A stretch of 64,000 bases of DNA from Trichinella spiralis (Eukaryota > Nematoda > Enoplea > Trichinellida > Trichinellidae), in NCBI GenBank assembly GCA_000181795.3, contig CM012954.1, positions 139,725 to 203,724 on the forward strand. Reading direction: 5' to 3'. Positions 12,835 to 25,911 of the stretch are shown here, in pieces. Every line of letters starts with the position of its first letter. Within the stretch, counting starts at the first letter, position 1. A program made the position numbers and the translations under genes. Under the pieces are notes generated by a model. The model did not search any database and was not told where the DNA came from. It saw only the letters and a program-made list of their open reading frames with translations.

Positions 12835-13453
12835 AAATTTGAACAAAAAACATTGTACTATTTGTTGCTTAACTGTTGTTTGTTTATATGAGTCAAATGT
12901 GATCTGTGATGACAATTTTTTAAATAAATATGAATACTTATACAAACTATTTGTTGCAGTGTCAAAAATATTGATGATTTTGTATAAATTATGATAATTT
13001 TGTAATAAATTAAAAAAATACTTCATAATTAATGTTTCCAAATGTACAGAAAAAGCTCAGTTATGATAGTTGAATCTGATAATTATACGTGATATGGCTA
13101 AGATGCACATTGGCATCATAAATACTGACTAATTCTTTCAGAAGTACTTTTATTCTTCAAGTAACCCTCTGTTCAAGTAACATTTATTGCAATTTTAGTT
13201 AAATTTGAACTTTTGCATATATAAAATCATTTCAGAAAAGAGCGCGTTAGTAATTCGCTAAACAGACCTAATTGTCATCATCATTGCAAAGGTAAAAAAA
13301 TACCGCAGTCTATCAGCCTATGTCATCAGTTGCCCTGCCTGAAAGAGGTAAAAAACACATTGTTCAACTTTTGATGCAAAACACTTTCTACTAAACCTTC
13401 CTTTTATGCAAGTGTTCAACAAACAATAATCAAATATAATAAAAAATTGGCAG

Positions 13454-13484
<31 letters not shown>

Positions 13485-16400
13485 CTTATATATATGTGGA
13501 TTCAAATATGTATGTAAATTAATTAGTTGTATGAAGAATATATAATATGGTAGTTCTTCGCAAATGTTTTATTTTAAATTGGATAATGTTTCACATTTTT
13601 TATAACATATAAAAGCATTTTTGCAGTATTAATGCATGCAGCATTCCATTCCTTCACATGTTGAAAATTCATCTGTATTTTTTAGTTGCTGATTGAAATT
13701 TTCAATGCCTTTACAAAGTAACAAATAGCGCATCCATATTCAAGTTATTCAAAATGTGAATTTTTTTATAACTAAAAAAATCAGAATGCAAGTACTATAG
13801 TATATAATTTTCTGATAGCCAATCTTGTCGATCTATTGTTTTGCTAAAAAGCTAGCAGATGTGCAAGCTTGTGTCATATTTCAAAAAATAGTAGCATTTA
13901 AACGTACGTCACAGCTGACTTTTTTATTGGTAAATTTATCATGGAGAAAAAAGCCTGTAAGTGTTATTGACAACAGAAAGTTGAAAACATGCACAAAAAG
14001 AAAAATATATAAGAACTACTTTTAACGTAAGAACACAAAATGCTCGAGTAGGAACATCAATTTGCTAATTATGTCGTTAAAATCATTCCACTTGCTTTTT
14101 GTAGTAGACAGAGTTTAAAAATGATTACTAAATAAAGCATACAGTAAAAATTAACCGCATTAAAATTGTTGCAAAAATTATCCATATTTATCTGATATGT
14201 GCATTATCCTGATAATAAATTCAAATGTATAGTAAATTCTTTCAGTTGAAAGTGAATTCGAGGTAATTAATTAGCATCATTATCATGTTGACGAGTGAAT
14301 TAAGATGAACTTTTATAAAATTTTTTTCACAACTTCCCATGCTTTTATAAAAAGTTATTTATGCAAAAAGAGGTAGATCAATTCAGTTAATTCAAGTGAT
14401 AGTTAAACAAAACGCTTTATCACATTTAAATAATACAAATAACAGAACATGCATATTATTATTATTATTAAATTATTAAATATTTATTATTCATAAATTT
14501 TTCTGCACTAATAAATTTCATGCCTGAATTTGAGTACTACCATTGGAGTGATATATATTGCAATGCTGAACAGTTTTAAAAAATTTATTTTTTCCATATT
14601 TTTATTATGGCAAAATTTTAGAAATTTCTTTAGTGCTATCGATTGTTGTTAGGACCAAGTGACTCTCTCATTGAGAAGCAGTTCAGAAAAAATGAACACT
14701 AATAAATTAGCAAATGGTTAAGCAAAAGAAAAGACAACTTTATTGTCGTAACATTGTTCACTTGATTGCCACTATTTCATTCAATGTTGCAAAGGGTTAA
14801 TTGATTTTATAATTGAATTTCTTTACTTTGTAAATACACAATGTGAAAAAATAAAATTACATTCAGACCAAATTCAAATTATAATGCGGAAACCACTAAA
14901 CAATAAATACTTTTTTGGGTTCTCATGGATTAAATTATAAAAAATCATGTTTCAATCAATAAAATAAATTTTTATCAAATATTGAAAATTACAATCTAGT
15001 TAAAAAGGTGCATCACACGTGCACCTGTTTGCTCTCCTTTAAAACAATGGCTCGTTCGTTCGTGTGAACTTCTGCTTTAATGATTAGTGACCATGCAATT
15101 TGTTGTCATATTTATATTAAATTATCATAATATGATCATATCAAATCATATCATAACAGCTATTAAAATATTACCATAATAGCGTGATCAATTAAAATTT
15201 ATAATATTCAAAACAATGAAAATTAATTTTCATTAAAATTATCTGCTTTTTAATTGAGCAAATTGAAAATGAACATATTCACTTCTGAAATTGCGAATTG
15301 ATTTCTTTCAAATTATACAAAAACATGAAGATGTTTACATGAATGAAGAGTATGAAAAGTAATGTATGAAAAGTGAGAAGAGATAAATTTGTGAATTTAA
15401 CGGTTCACATTGTTGTCCGTTTCAACAAAAAATTAAAAGTTCGAGAAAATTTTCTTAGTCATGTAATAATCTGCCATAATTTTGTCAATTGATAAGTTGA
15501 AAAAATTGCAAGTTGATAAATATTATGGGACAAAAAAAGTTAACCAACTTGTTGAATAAATCTGTATAACAGCTTGCCGGAAGATCAAAAATAACATTTG
15601 CTTACGTGCAAACAGGGACTGGCACGATCTTATCACAACAGATTATTCTTCTTGTTCTATCTGATGCAATGAAATTTTATTTGTTACTGCTAATACTTTC
15701 ATATCCTTCCTGATTCATATCAGACGCATCTAACAGATGAACATGCGATAAATAAGATAAAGTATTTCAATACTATACAGATACTATATCCAAAATTTCT
15801 TCCCTGAATTATTTCCTAATTTCATTTGCTTTTAGTTTGAATTTTTAAGTAGATATCTTGCGGAATAAGATATTTTTACAAACTGCTTGCTATTATTATT
15901 TCAAACTTCACTTACTGTATGTATTTTGCAATTCTTAAAAATTGAAAATAATGAGAACACCTATGATATTGAAAAAAACATTTTTTAACTTTCAATCTAA
16001 GCACCATAAATGCTAGGCACAATCTTAATTTTGAAGAAAACCACTACATGCTATGACTCACGTTAAGTGACAAAATATCCAACTCTTAAGCAATTTAAAG
16101 TACATTCAAAAAATATCAAATCATTAATTTTTCAATTTATTCAGCACACCTCTTTGTCTCTCTAGTTTTGATGTTACATTAAAAATATAGCGTTTTACTT
16201 AAAGCAGCAAAAATTAAACTGCGTAAAGATTTCTAATTAATATATGATTAAAATCGTGAAATCTAAAGTTCAAAAGTCTCAAAAGTTACAAATATCATCT
16301 TTCACGTGCATGTGTTTAGCTTTCTGCCTGTAAAATAAAATGACTTTAAAGTGAAAATGTAGGACTTCATTTGTTTTAAATAAAACAATAAAATAGCCTT

Positions 16401-17566
16401 AGCATGTTGTAAATATTATTGTTTACTAATTTGAAAGAGTTTGATACCTATGATAAAGATATCACTGTTGAATAAAATGTTAATAATTTATGCAAAAGCA
16501 CATAATGTATGCCACCGCATTTCAGCAGAGTTTACACATTTTGAGTTACTTAATTTTTTAATGACATTATTATATCCAGAGGTAAAGAGGTATTTTGTTC
16601 TACTAACAATTCACTGCTTATAACGTTTGTCAATCAGAAAAAAATACATGCAAATAGCATTTTTTGATTTGAGCGGAAATAAAAAATTCTCAAAAAAAGT
16701 TTGTTCATTGAACAAAGAAAGCAACCTAAACAAAAATAGAGATTTCCAGTTGCCCAATTTAAATAATTCTACTCTATTCGTAATTCAGACACGTCCATCG
16801 ACTGGTATGCTGACTGACTATGATGTATTTTTTTCTGATGCGATGCGATGGTGGCCGGAAAGCTCAATGGAATGCCTAGACAGCTCTGCCATAGTAATGG
16901 CCTTTTGCCGGCTTGGTTGCGAAAGTGTCAGGGGCAAAATGAAGCTCGTAAATTTCTCTAATAGTACCCTACGGGACAGAGCTCATCGAACTGATAGCAA
17001 ATGATGTACACAAGACGCACCCTACTAAGACAAGGCCATTTCCCATCTTCTCTACACGCTGCCTTTTTGCTAATATTTTTATCTCATTACATCCGGCTAT
17101 TATCCATATAGAAAATTGTGCCACGCCTAATAACTCATTCAACCAATGAATGCTTTTCGTTACGCTTAGCTGACCAATCGTTGTTTTCTAATTGGTTCTT
17201 TTTGGCCAAAATTGTAGCATTGTTACATTTTTCTAAAGAAGATCACATTCATTTGCTTGTTTTACACTTCCATTTGACATTGTTAGTTGATTCATATTAT
17301 TTCTCTTCCACTTCATCTTTTCTTGTCATTTTCATATAATTTAATCAAAGTCAATTTGATATGGTCACAAACGTCGTCACTTACTTACATTCTTATAGAG
17401 TTTAGTTTTATTGATTGTTATTTTTTTGTCATTACATATATCAGGGCGGAAAGGAGTATCATTCGCCTGCGGACGTCATCGTTGAATCATTTATGCCTTA
17501 TCTGTTGAATCGCGAGTTTCGCCCTAAACGCCATTTAGTCTCAACAGTGCCATTTTTACCATCATC
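12835..17566. other. Large intergenic region; compositionally distinct patch near its right end
   Basis: About 4.7 kb between the GMC gene and the Wnt start codon, mostly AT-rich with TA repeats near 13454-13490 and no convincing exon. From about 16787 to 17100 the base composition becomes clearly richer in GC than the flanks. An open frame across part of it (to 17004) ends in a Ser/Arg-rich tail and resembles no protein I know. It may be Wnt 5' UTR or promoter sequence. Just before the Wnt start, AGGGCGGAA (near 17443) can pair with TTTCGCCCT (near 17517) as a 9-bp hairpin stem with one G-U. Confidence 0.5.
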
Positions 17567-20500
17567 ATGCCACTATGGTCGATGACGCAATTTTTCCCAT
17601 TGATGATAATCTGCTCTTGTTATTATATTGCTCAAATAGCAGAGGCAAATTGGCTGTAAGTTCACATATTTTTTAATTCAAAAAAGGAAAATTAAATTTA
17701 ATTTAATTTACACTAACACTTTGAGAGAGGTTGCACTATTCGCCATTACAACACTACAACAAAGATATATTCTATTTTGTATATATATATATATATAGAA
17801 AAACGCATATACTTATTCAAACTTATGTGACGACAGTTATCTAAATAAAGTAGCAGAAGCTATAAATCCACACTTATGAACGGAATGCAAAACGTATTTA
17901 GTAACTACAATTTTGTGCATGCTATATGTATCAAAAAATATTCTAATAATCTGCATCGCACAATACTATATGAATTATTTTATGTACGACAGGTATTTGG
18001 CCATCCATCAACCGTTTGCGTTTACAGTGGATCCTCAATATTCATATTTGCGAGCAATGCTCACTCAAGAACAAGCACATCGTATTTGTTCTAGTCTTCT
18101 TTATTTAAATGAACAACAACGTCGCGTCTGCGCTGCACATCCATACACAATGCATAGTGTAAGTGTAGGAATTCGGCTTGCAATTGCTGAATGTCAATGG
18201 CAATTTCGTCCAGAACGTTGGAACTGTACCCCAATACGTGGTGCTAATGAATCAGCTTTTGACATCTTTGGTACTATGCTCAAGTCAGGTAATTTGAAAA
18301 TTTGAAATGAATTTCTGAACTATTCACTATCAGTAATTTATTCACAATTTTATATGCTTGAATGTGCATTTTCAAGTCTGCGGTTTCCTAAATTTCTGGG
18401 GTTGTTCTGAATTCGATACAGGCTACACTGGCACTACACCCTTTCTTCTTCATAATAGTGTTATTGCAATTTTTAAAACAGTTATTTATATATATATATA
18501 AATTTACTTAATTCTTTTTCTATTATTAATAAAGCTATTTAAAAACAAAAGTAATTTTCAGTATTTAATGGCTCTCTATGTATACATATTTATTTATTTA
18601 CGTATTAAAATAAAATTACCAAACTTGCATTTCAATAGTATTAAGTTTTTTTTATAATTAGTCAAGTGTTGTTGTTTCCGCATGCATTATTTCCATTACA
18701 TTCTATAATATTTTGCTAATGTTAATGCTACTTTAATGCAAAATAATGACAATGACCTCACTAAAAATCAGGATCTAAAAAAATACATCACAATGTCAAA
18801 CATTCAATGTAACGTCTGTAAAATGGGCAGTTTAAATTTTATGGTAAAATGTAATTTCAACTGATTTGAAATGTTGTTGAATAAAAATTACTCCAAGAGC
18901 TATTAAAATCTGTCAAGGCAATTCGGTACCATGCTTTTTTTAAGATGTAGAGCATATTTTTAATCAGTTAATATGATACATGCTAGAGCATGATATTTTA
19001 TAGGTAATTGTTCTTGCTCAACTCTCTGCTTTATGTGAAAAAAGGTGTTTAAAAATAAAAACAATATTTTTATACAGAAAAGCGTTTTATGCTATACAAA
19101 TAAAATTGTTTACAGCTTATAATATTTTTCTATTTAGCAGCAAGTTTTCATTTCTTATTCTTGAACTCTCACCTAAAAACCAGTCGCTTAACATATTATA
19201 TGCAGTCGAAATTTATGACCATGTTCTGTTTTCATTGCGTTGTAAAAGCGCTAATTTAAGAAAAGCAATGAAAATAATTTCACTTTTAATGTTTAAAGAA
19301 CCTGTCCTAAGCCGCTGCTTAGTCTTGAAAGATGTTTCAAAATGTAGGACAAATATTTGAATCGCTAGTCGCTTGCTATGGTAAATTATTTTGCTTAAAA
19401 AAAGAAGTCACTTAGCTAATTTGCTTGTTTCTCACATAAACAATAGTGATCATTATTTGTGTATGAAATGCAAAATTATAAATAAACAAAATATATTGTG
19501 TGTTGTAAAAGAATTAATATTAAAGTCACTAATTTCAGTAAAAGTCACGTATTAATTATATTGTTTTCATACACAATCATACTCAGTATATGGAAAAATA
19601 TTGTTTCAGGCAACCGAGAATCTGCTTTCTTAGAAGCAATTACAACAGCTGGATTAGTGCATGCAATTGTGACCGCGTGTACAACTGGAAATTTAACCGA
19701 CTGCAGTTGTGATATGAGCAAGAATGGCCTGGAAGGATTTCGAGTAAAAAGCCGACCCGATGATGCAAGTGAAAATTGGCGTTGGGGTGGTTGTTCAGAT
19801 AATATCCGATATGGAATTATTTTTGCTCGAGAATTTTTAGACAAACATGTTAGAAAACAATTTCAACAAAATAAAGATTCTCGTGATTTGGTCATTTTAC
19901 ACAATCAAGAAGTCGGTAGAAAAGTACGTTTCACTGATGATTCACTGTCTGTCTGTTTCCCCCCCCCCCCCTCTCTCTCCCCCTCTCAGCTTCTCATATA
20001 ATTTTTATCCATTTCCTCTTTGCTGAACTATAATTTTATTACTCTGTCAAAATTTTCGTTTTTTTGTTTCAATTTTACCTTTCTTAGCAAATTTTAAATT
20101 ATGCTTTAGGCAATTTCAGAAAATATGAAACGACACTGCCGATGCCATGGAATTAGTGGCTCATGTGAAATGAAAACTTGTTGGCAACAAATGCCAAAAA
20201 TGAAAGAAGTGAGTGAACAGCTGAAATTGTTTTACGACCGTTCTTCAATTCAAGTAACAAAGCGAGCAAAGCGCAAGCTGAGACGCAAAAACAAGTATGA
20301 AAGAAAAATCCCACTAAGAATAAGTGAATTGGTTTATCAAAATCGGTCTCCCAACTATTGCGTGCGTGATGATAAAATGGGTTTGTTGGGAACATACGGC
20401 AGACAGTGCAATCGAACAACACTAAGTTCAGATAGCTGTGACTTATTATGCTGTGGACGAGGATATGATACTCGTTTAGTGACCAAATATGAACGCTGTC

Positions 20501-20577
20501 ATTGCAAATTTGTATGGTGCTGCTATGTTACATGTAAAGCCTGTAACTGGAATGTTGAAATGCATACATGCAAGTGA
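17567..20577 (+). CDS. Wnt16-like: Wnt ligand, closest by eye to Wnt-16
   Basis: Secreted lipid-modified signalling glycoprotein. Exons 17567-17655, 17993-18288, 19610-19923, 20110-20577 give 388 residues (Wnt-16 is about 365). A hydrophobic signal sequence opens the protein (MPLWSMTQFFPLMIICSC), then NWLYLAIHQ, ECQWQFRPERWNCTPI, TAGLVHAIVTAC, WRWGGCSDNIRYG, the acylation loop CRCHGISGSCEMKTCW with the conserved Ser at residue 249, KIPLRISELVYQNRSPNYC, and the Cys-rich end ERCHCKFVWCCYVTCKACN...HTCK. The run AGLVH, GN(L/M)T(D/E)CSCD, ASE(N/G)W, and KIP...SPNYCV(R/E)D matches Wnt-16 better than Wnt-4 from memory of the families, but a tree is needed. Intron 3 contains a run of 12 C followed by a TC tract. 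An AATAAA follows the stop within about 70 nt. Confidence 0.95.
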
Positions 20578-22771
20578 AAAATCATATTCACCGTGCATGC
20601 CTTTCAGATGCCATTTTGAAAACTATTTTTGTTTATCAATAATAAAAACTGTGTTAAATAATAACGCTACACATATTATAAGAAAAACCTCTAAACTCAA
20701 TTCAAATTAATAAATATTTTTTCATAATTATAATACAAATGCAGACTTTTCAACAACATCAATAATATATATATATATACTTCGTACTTCTACTACTCAT
20801 TTTCACATTTGCGCACGCATCTATTCACTGAAAAATATTCTGTGCATTTTATCAATTGAATATGCTTCTCACATACTGCTGCTTTATATTTTTAACTGGC
20901 ATTTCAAAAATAATAATTGCTATTCACGCGCTATTTTCTGATCAACGTCATCAATGTAAACACGTCAACTTTTCATATTATTTAAATAAATTGTTCTGAG
21001 ACAAATCGCAAATTAAGACGTAAATTTGATCAATTTCCAATTCACTGTTGAGCTTAAATGAAATCTCTAGTACACTTTGTCAAAAGAACATACATGCATG
21101 TATTTTAGTTAATTTTCCACTGCCTGATATTACATTTTTTATCAAACAAAATGACAATATTCCTTCATCAATTTTTAAATGAAATTCACAATGTAATTTG
21201 TTTTCACTACAAAAGTATTTTCTAACTTGTCAACAAAGAATTCATTTCTCAATTAAACATTTCACTTTCAATAAATAAACTTCCTCGCATTGAAATAAAG
21301 CAGTAGAATTTTTCACTTACGTATTTGTTCTTCTTTAAACATTTTCACAAATTTCAATGATAATTGCTATATCTTCTTGTTAATAAAGAATTCCTAGAAA
21401 TGTTAAATTATAAAAAATTTAAAATTACACATAACGTTCTCAAAAATGCAACTATTTTGAAAAAAGACTACTAATTAAAATTTACAATTGTTAATGGATG
21501 CAAGTGAATTGCCTATGTGCAACCAAATATGTTAATTTAACAATTCAAACATAAAGAAAGAATATGTGCAGACTTTTTTACATAATAAAAATAAATTACA
21601 TGAAAACATTTTGCAACTGCAAGTGCAATTACTTTAAAGCAGTTAAATTTTTTCATAATTCTTCTTTTTTAAAGTTATCGAGAAAAAACATGAACAAACT
21701 TCAATAGATTTGGTAATACGAGCAAAAAACAAAGATAGAATTTTGCAATTTTGGAAAGACAATTGAGTTTAAGATATGTTTATCAAAATTAATTTTTATT
21801 AAATGTCTAGTTATACTTTTATTATATTTATATATTTATTGTTATTAAAAAATCTATCGGTAGTAATACAAAAACAATAGTGATGCATTACAGAAAACAA
21901 ATCAACTGAATTACTTTAAAATAATAAATGTTCTTCGGTTCCACATTGTCATTTTCTAAAGCACAAGCCCAGAAACGCACACCACACACTCAAACACACA
22001 CACAAACACTGGAATGGCTCCACACATTACTGATAAGAAAACAGTCAACGATCCATGTCTATTTGTTTATGATAGCAATATGCAAATTTTTTTATGTAAT
22101 GCAAACAGGACTAAAATAATATGAAATTGCTTGTACATTATTCAAATAATCAAGAAATAGCACTACTTACAGAATTTACGTTAAATAAACGAATATTATA
22201 AATAAATAAGTTATGAATAAGCCATTACATTAAAACATGCCATTTAAAAAGCCTGTCATTTGACACATCATTATGTGACTAAACAGCATATATTCTTGCG
22301 CAGTGCTAATAGCGTTTCCCCAATATTCAACTGAAACACGTCTCAGAGGGTCATTCACGTTCCACGGTTAGAGAATATGAAAACTGAAAAAACTTGTTAA
22401 TATTTGTTGATGGTCAATGAATAATAACATGACCATTCATATGATGACATATCAAGGCACACACACCAGGACATATACACAAACAATGTGCATGGTTATG
22501 TGTATTTGAATCGGTAGAAATTCTGCTTTCTACAGTTTTATCAACCACTCTGCTAAGTTCATCCCAATTGTTGACTATCCAATAATAAACATTATTCAAC
22601 GATTGACATGATTTAACGAATAACATCAGATATAAATTATTTATAAAATAATTTAAAAATATATCCCATTTATTACAGTATTAAAATAATACCTGCATTT
22701 CTGAAATACAGTAAGAAAATACATTGCACGAAGTAAGACAGACGTGTCTCATTTGACATTCTCCGTCATCC
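20578..22771. other. Intergenic spacer, no gene seen
   Basis: About 2.2 kb between the Wnt gene and selenoprotein K, AT-rich. A slightly richer patch at about 22290-22620 includes CACACA stretches and an open frame on the minus strand (22414-22626) with no recognisable product. Nothing else supported. Confidence 0.55.
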
Positions 22772-23411
22772 ATGGTTTACATAACCAGAGGTATGATTTA
22801 TTTCAACGGTTATTAGGTTTTTTCTATCAGAAATATAGTCTTATTAACTTTTTGAAAGTTTGACGTAGTTATACATGTGTATTTATCATATCCGCTTGTG
22901 TTTTACAGACGGCGAGATTCGACAATCGAAAGGCTTGGTACTATGGCTTCGAGATTCCATCCGTGCAATTTTTATGGCAATTTACTTTTTGTAAGATTGT
23001 TATTTGAGAGTAATTTCTTATCAATTAATAATATGATATTTTTAGTTTCTTGACGCTTGTTAACGTAAGAAGAGCAGCAAACTTTCGTAATTTCAAATTA
23101 TTTTATACCTTCATAACTTATCTTTTCAGCCGGACGTTAGTAAAGACAGAAAAACATCGTCTGGCAATCGTCATTCTGGATGGGACGGCAAGCCTCACGG
23201 ACCTGGTGGACCACCTAGGTGAGCTGACGTTTGTTCGTTTCATGCTTTTCTAGGAGAGACTTTGAAATCAAATCGAATTATATTATCAAATCTTATAAAA
23301 TGGAACACCGTAAATAATATACCTATTGTACGTTCTAGGCGTCGCTTCGGCGGCCTACAACGTAACGATGCTCCAGCTTGTCCTCCTCTTGGTGGAGGTT
23401 CCTGAGGTTAA
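22772..23411 (+). CDS. SELENOK: Selenoprotein K, with in-frame UGA (Sec) codon
   Basis: Small single-pass ER membrane protein of ER-associated degradation and palmitoylation complexes. Exons 22772-22790, 22909-22990, 23046-23064, 23130-23218, 23339-23411 give 93 residues if the TGA at 23403-23405 is read as selenocysteine, followed by one Gly and the TAA stop. Sec falls at residue 92; human SELENOK is 94 residues with Sec at 92. The protein begins MVYITRDGEIRQSKG, has one hydrophobic segment at about residues 16-39 (LRDSIRAIFMAIYFF), then a polar tail rich in Gly, Pro and Arg (GKPHGPGGPP, RRFGG) ending in PPLGGGSUG. Architecture, size and Sec position all match the family. A SECIS follows 80 nt after the UGA and an AATAAA lies at 23650-23655. 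A standard gene finder would stop at the UGA or miss this gene. Two exons are only 19 nt long. Confidence 0.93.
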
Positions 23412-23473
23412 TGGACGTCGGAATATTGGATGTCTTGAACCAAAAATTCCGACAATGTTAATATGAAATTGCT

Positions 23474-23540
23474 GTAGTGCCGTGTATGACGCGGGCACCA
23501 GAAAGCTGAAAATGTTGGGTGTTTGCTGATGAAGGCCTAC
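23474..23540 (+). promoter_or_regulatory. SECIS element in the selenoprotein K 3' UTR
   Basis: Folds by eye as a eukaryotic SECIS. Lower stem GTAG(T)GCC at 23474-23481 pairs with GGCCTAC at 23534-23540 (one bulge). The kink-turn core has ATGA at 23486-23489 opposite TGAT at 23527-23530 (tandem G.A pairs). The upper stem GCGGGCACC pairs with GGTGTTTGC (9 bp, three G-U), capped by an apical loop starting AGAAAG that supplies the unpaired AA about 11-12 nt above the core, the spacing expected of the family. It directs Sec insertion at the UGA 80 nt upstream. Confidence 0.88.
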
Positions 23541-23930
23541 AAAAATATTTCGTAATATTCTTCTTTTCTTCTTGATATATTTCCTAACACTGTTGATGCG
23601 CTGTTGAATTTATTGCTGATAGCCAATTTTCTGTACACCGAAGCAGCATAATAAATACGTTGAATTTCTTTACAAAAAATCAGACACATAAAAACAACTT
23701 AATTTTTAGAAATATAAATAAATAAATAAATACAATGCATTGTTTTTATTCATGCATGGCGCCTTGAAAAGAAAACAATCAATTAATAGCCGAGTAATAT
23801 CTACCAAGATTATTATAGAGATTTTTTGAAAGTTAATCGAAAAAGCATCCTTTGTAACCAGAGAAAAGTTAAGCTGCTCATAATGTTAGTATAAAGTATT
23901 CGGCGGAAATACTATTAATCAGTTTTATCA

Positions 23931-25524
23931 TTAACGGGGTAGTACATCAGCCGCAGCAGGGTAACCGCCGGCTGTTTGACCGGAAGCTACATTTGGTGTT
24001 TGACGAGATTTAAACCATTCCGTTTCTTTCCAAATGAACCATAAGTTTGAGGCGAACAAGAAAAAGCAAGCAAATCCAGCTATCTGAAAATGAAAACAAA
24101 GCGTGTACATAATCAATCAAACTTACCAACAAAAACATTGCTACTGTAATGTTTTTTGCATGACAATATCATTCTGTATCTGAAGGAAACAGATATAAGT
24201 TACATCGTTGTACATTGTAGAAAATTAATTGAAAAAAATTTTTCATTGCTCATAACTAGAATTAATAATCATATCTATTATCAACATAACTTACCAAGGA
24301 AACGTTCAGAGCAGCGTAATTCCAATGTGGTGTAAAATGACAACTTTCTTTATCTTTACAAGGGTTCACGCTGTTCACAAACATATTTTTGATCAAACTG
24401 AAATCGGTTAAGCCTTTGATCACATTCACACCAGATGCCCATGCACAGCTAGCAATAAACCAGAAAACAGCAAGAACGGCAGTAACCACAAAATCCTAAA
24501 TTCCATGTATATTTAAATTTATTCAACTGTCGTACTTGAACAACAGCTAGGTGAACTTGCCAACAGTGGCCACCGATGGTCACTTTCGTATTTTTCCAGT
24601 TGAAATAAGTAAACGTACAATACTCCTATGATATAAAGAAACGAAAGCACACCAGTGCAAACAAAAAACTGAGATTGACTGACAGCCCCTTCGCCAAAAA
24701 TAGATATTGATCCTCCTTCTTGCTTGCACAAATCGTTCGATACAGCTGTGTTAGTTAAGCTAAAATTTAAAACGTTTTCCAAAAATTTTTCAAGATAATT
24801 ATTTTATTTTATAAAACCTACTCAAATGGATAAAACCAACTAAAAGAAAAATCATTGTCAATGCCGGTACACTTATATTTCACATCTAAAGTAGCAGAAT
24901 AACCAGCCGTTGTAGCAAACGCCAAAAGTACCATGGGCTAAAATGCGTTTTTGAATTTTAAGCATCAAAATAGGAAATGTAGAAAGAAAATAAAACAGTT
25001 ACAAATTCCAAAATCCGAATGAAACCAAGCGGCTCTTTCAAAATTCGTGTACTCATTTGCATCTTTGAAAAATAAATTCAGTTTAAGCAACAATGTAAAA
25101 AGAAAAACATACTACATACATCGTCATATATTATCAATCGAGTAATTACATTAGGTCTGTTTAAACGAAAAAAAAATTCTTATAAAGATGTCAACTTAAT
25201 AAAGAATCACAACAACACATTCTGGATATTTTCAAAAAATGCATACGTTTTATTATTACTATTTATTACAATAAATCAGCAAACATTTACATTTCACAAT
25301 ACTACAATCAATGTATACTAATATTACAAAAATTTTACCATCCATTTTGAACAGTAAATCATGCAAATCAACTTTCCGCTATAAAACAAATCAATAAATA
25401 AAATTTATTCATTATCAAATTTACATATTACTTCACATTCTTCAATCAAACATTAAATAACTTGAAAATATGCCCATTTTCCCAATTAAAAGAAGGAATA
25501 AAGCGTGAAACTTACTTCAGCCAT
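23931..25524 (-). CDS. SYP-like: Synaptophysin family, four-pass synaptic-vesicle membrane protein
   Basis: MARVEL-domain vesicle protein. Exons in coding order: 25516-25524, 25003-25062, 24822-24937, 24561-24759, 24295-24495, 23931-24083; 245 residues. The first coding exon is only 9 nt (Met-Ala-Glu). Visible features: KEPLGFIRILEF at the first membrane segment, LLAFATTAGYSA, WFYPFDL, a lumenal loop with paired Cys, a second segment (FFVCTGVLSFLYIIGVLYVY), the third with FWFIASCAWASGV, and the fourth ending FASNLWFIWKETEW, the family signature before the cytoplasmic tail. The tail is short and lacks the long Tyr/Gly/Gln repeats of vertebrate synaptophysin. Synaptogyrin is an alternative, but the KETxW and PF(E/D) regions fit synaptophysin/synaptoporin better. 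Intron 24496-24560 uses a GC donor (TTG|gcaagt); only this choice keeps WPLL-DFVVTA in frame. It is convergent with selenoprotein K. Confidence 0.93.
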
Positions 25525-25911
25525 TTATTTTTCTATCCTCTCGTCAAGCAATGCTAGAAAATAATAATGAAAAGAAAATTCGACACCAAATCAAAGTTTT
25601 CAAAAACTCAACATAGGCGAAGTATCCTTTTCAAGAGCAAATTATAACATAATTGATTGAGATTTCAAATTGCGCTTTATTCATTTCATAAAAATTTTCA
25701 CCAATGCAAAAGATTTTTTCTTCCATTGGGAAAAGTGCAAATGAGAGAAATGTGCACTTTTTCGCTTTGCATTTGAGAAAAAAAAGTAAATGCCATCAAA
25801 GTTAATAGCAAAAATAAAAAGTAATCTTATCTCAAAAGTGACCGCAAATACGCTGAATAATAAATTCACTAGTTGCCACACTGGAATCGTACTTTCAGAG
25901 ATTTTCATTTA

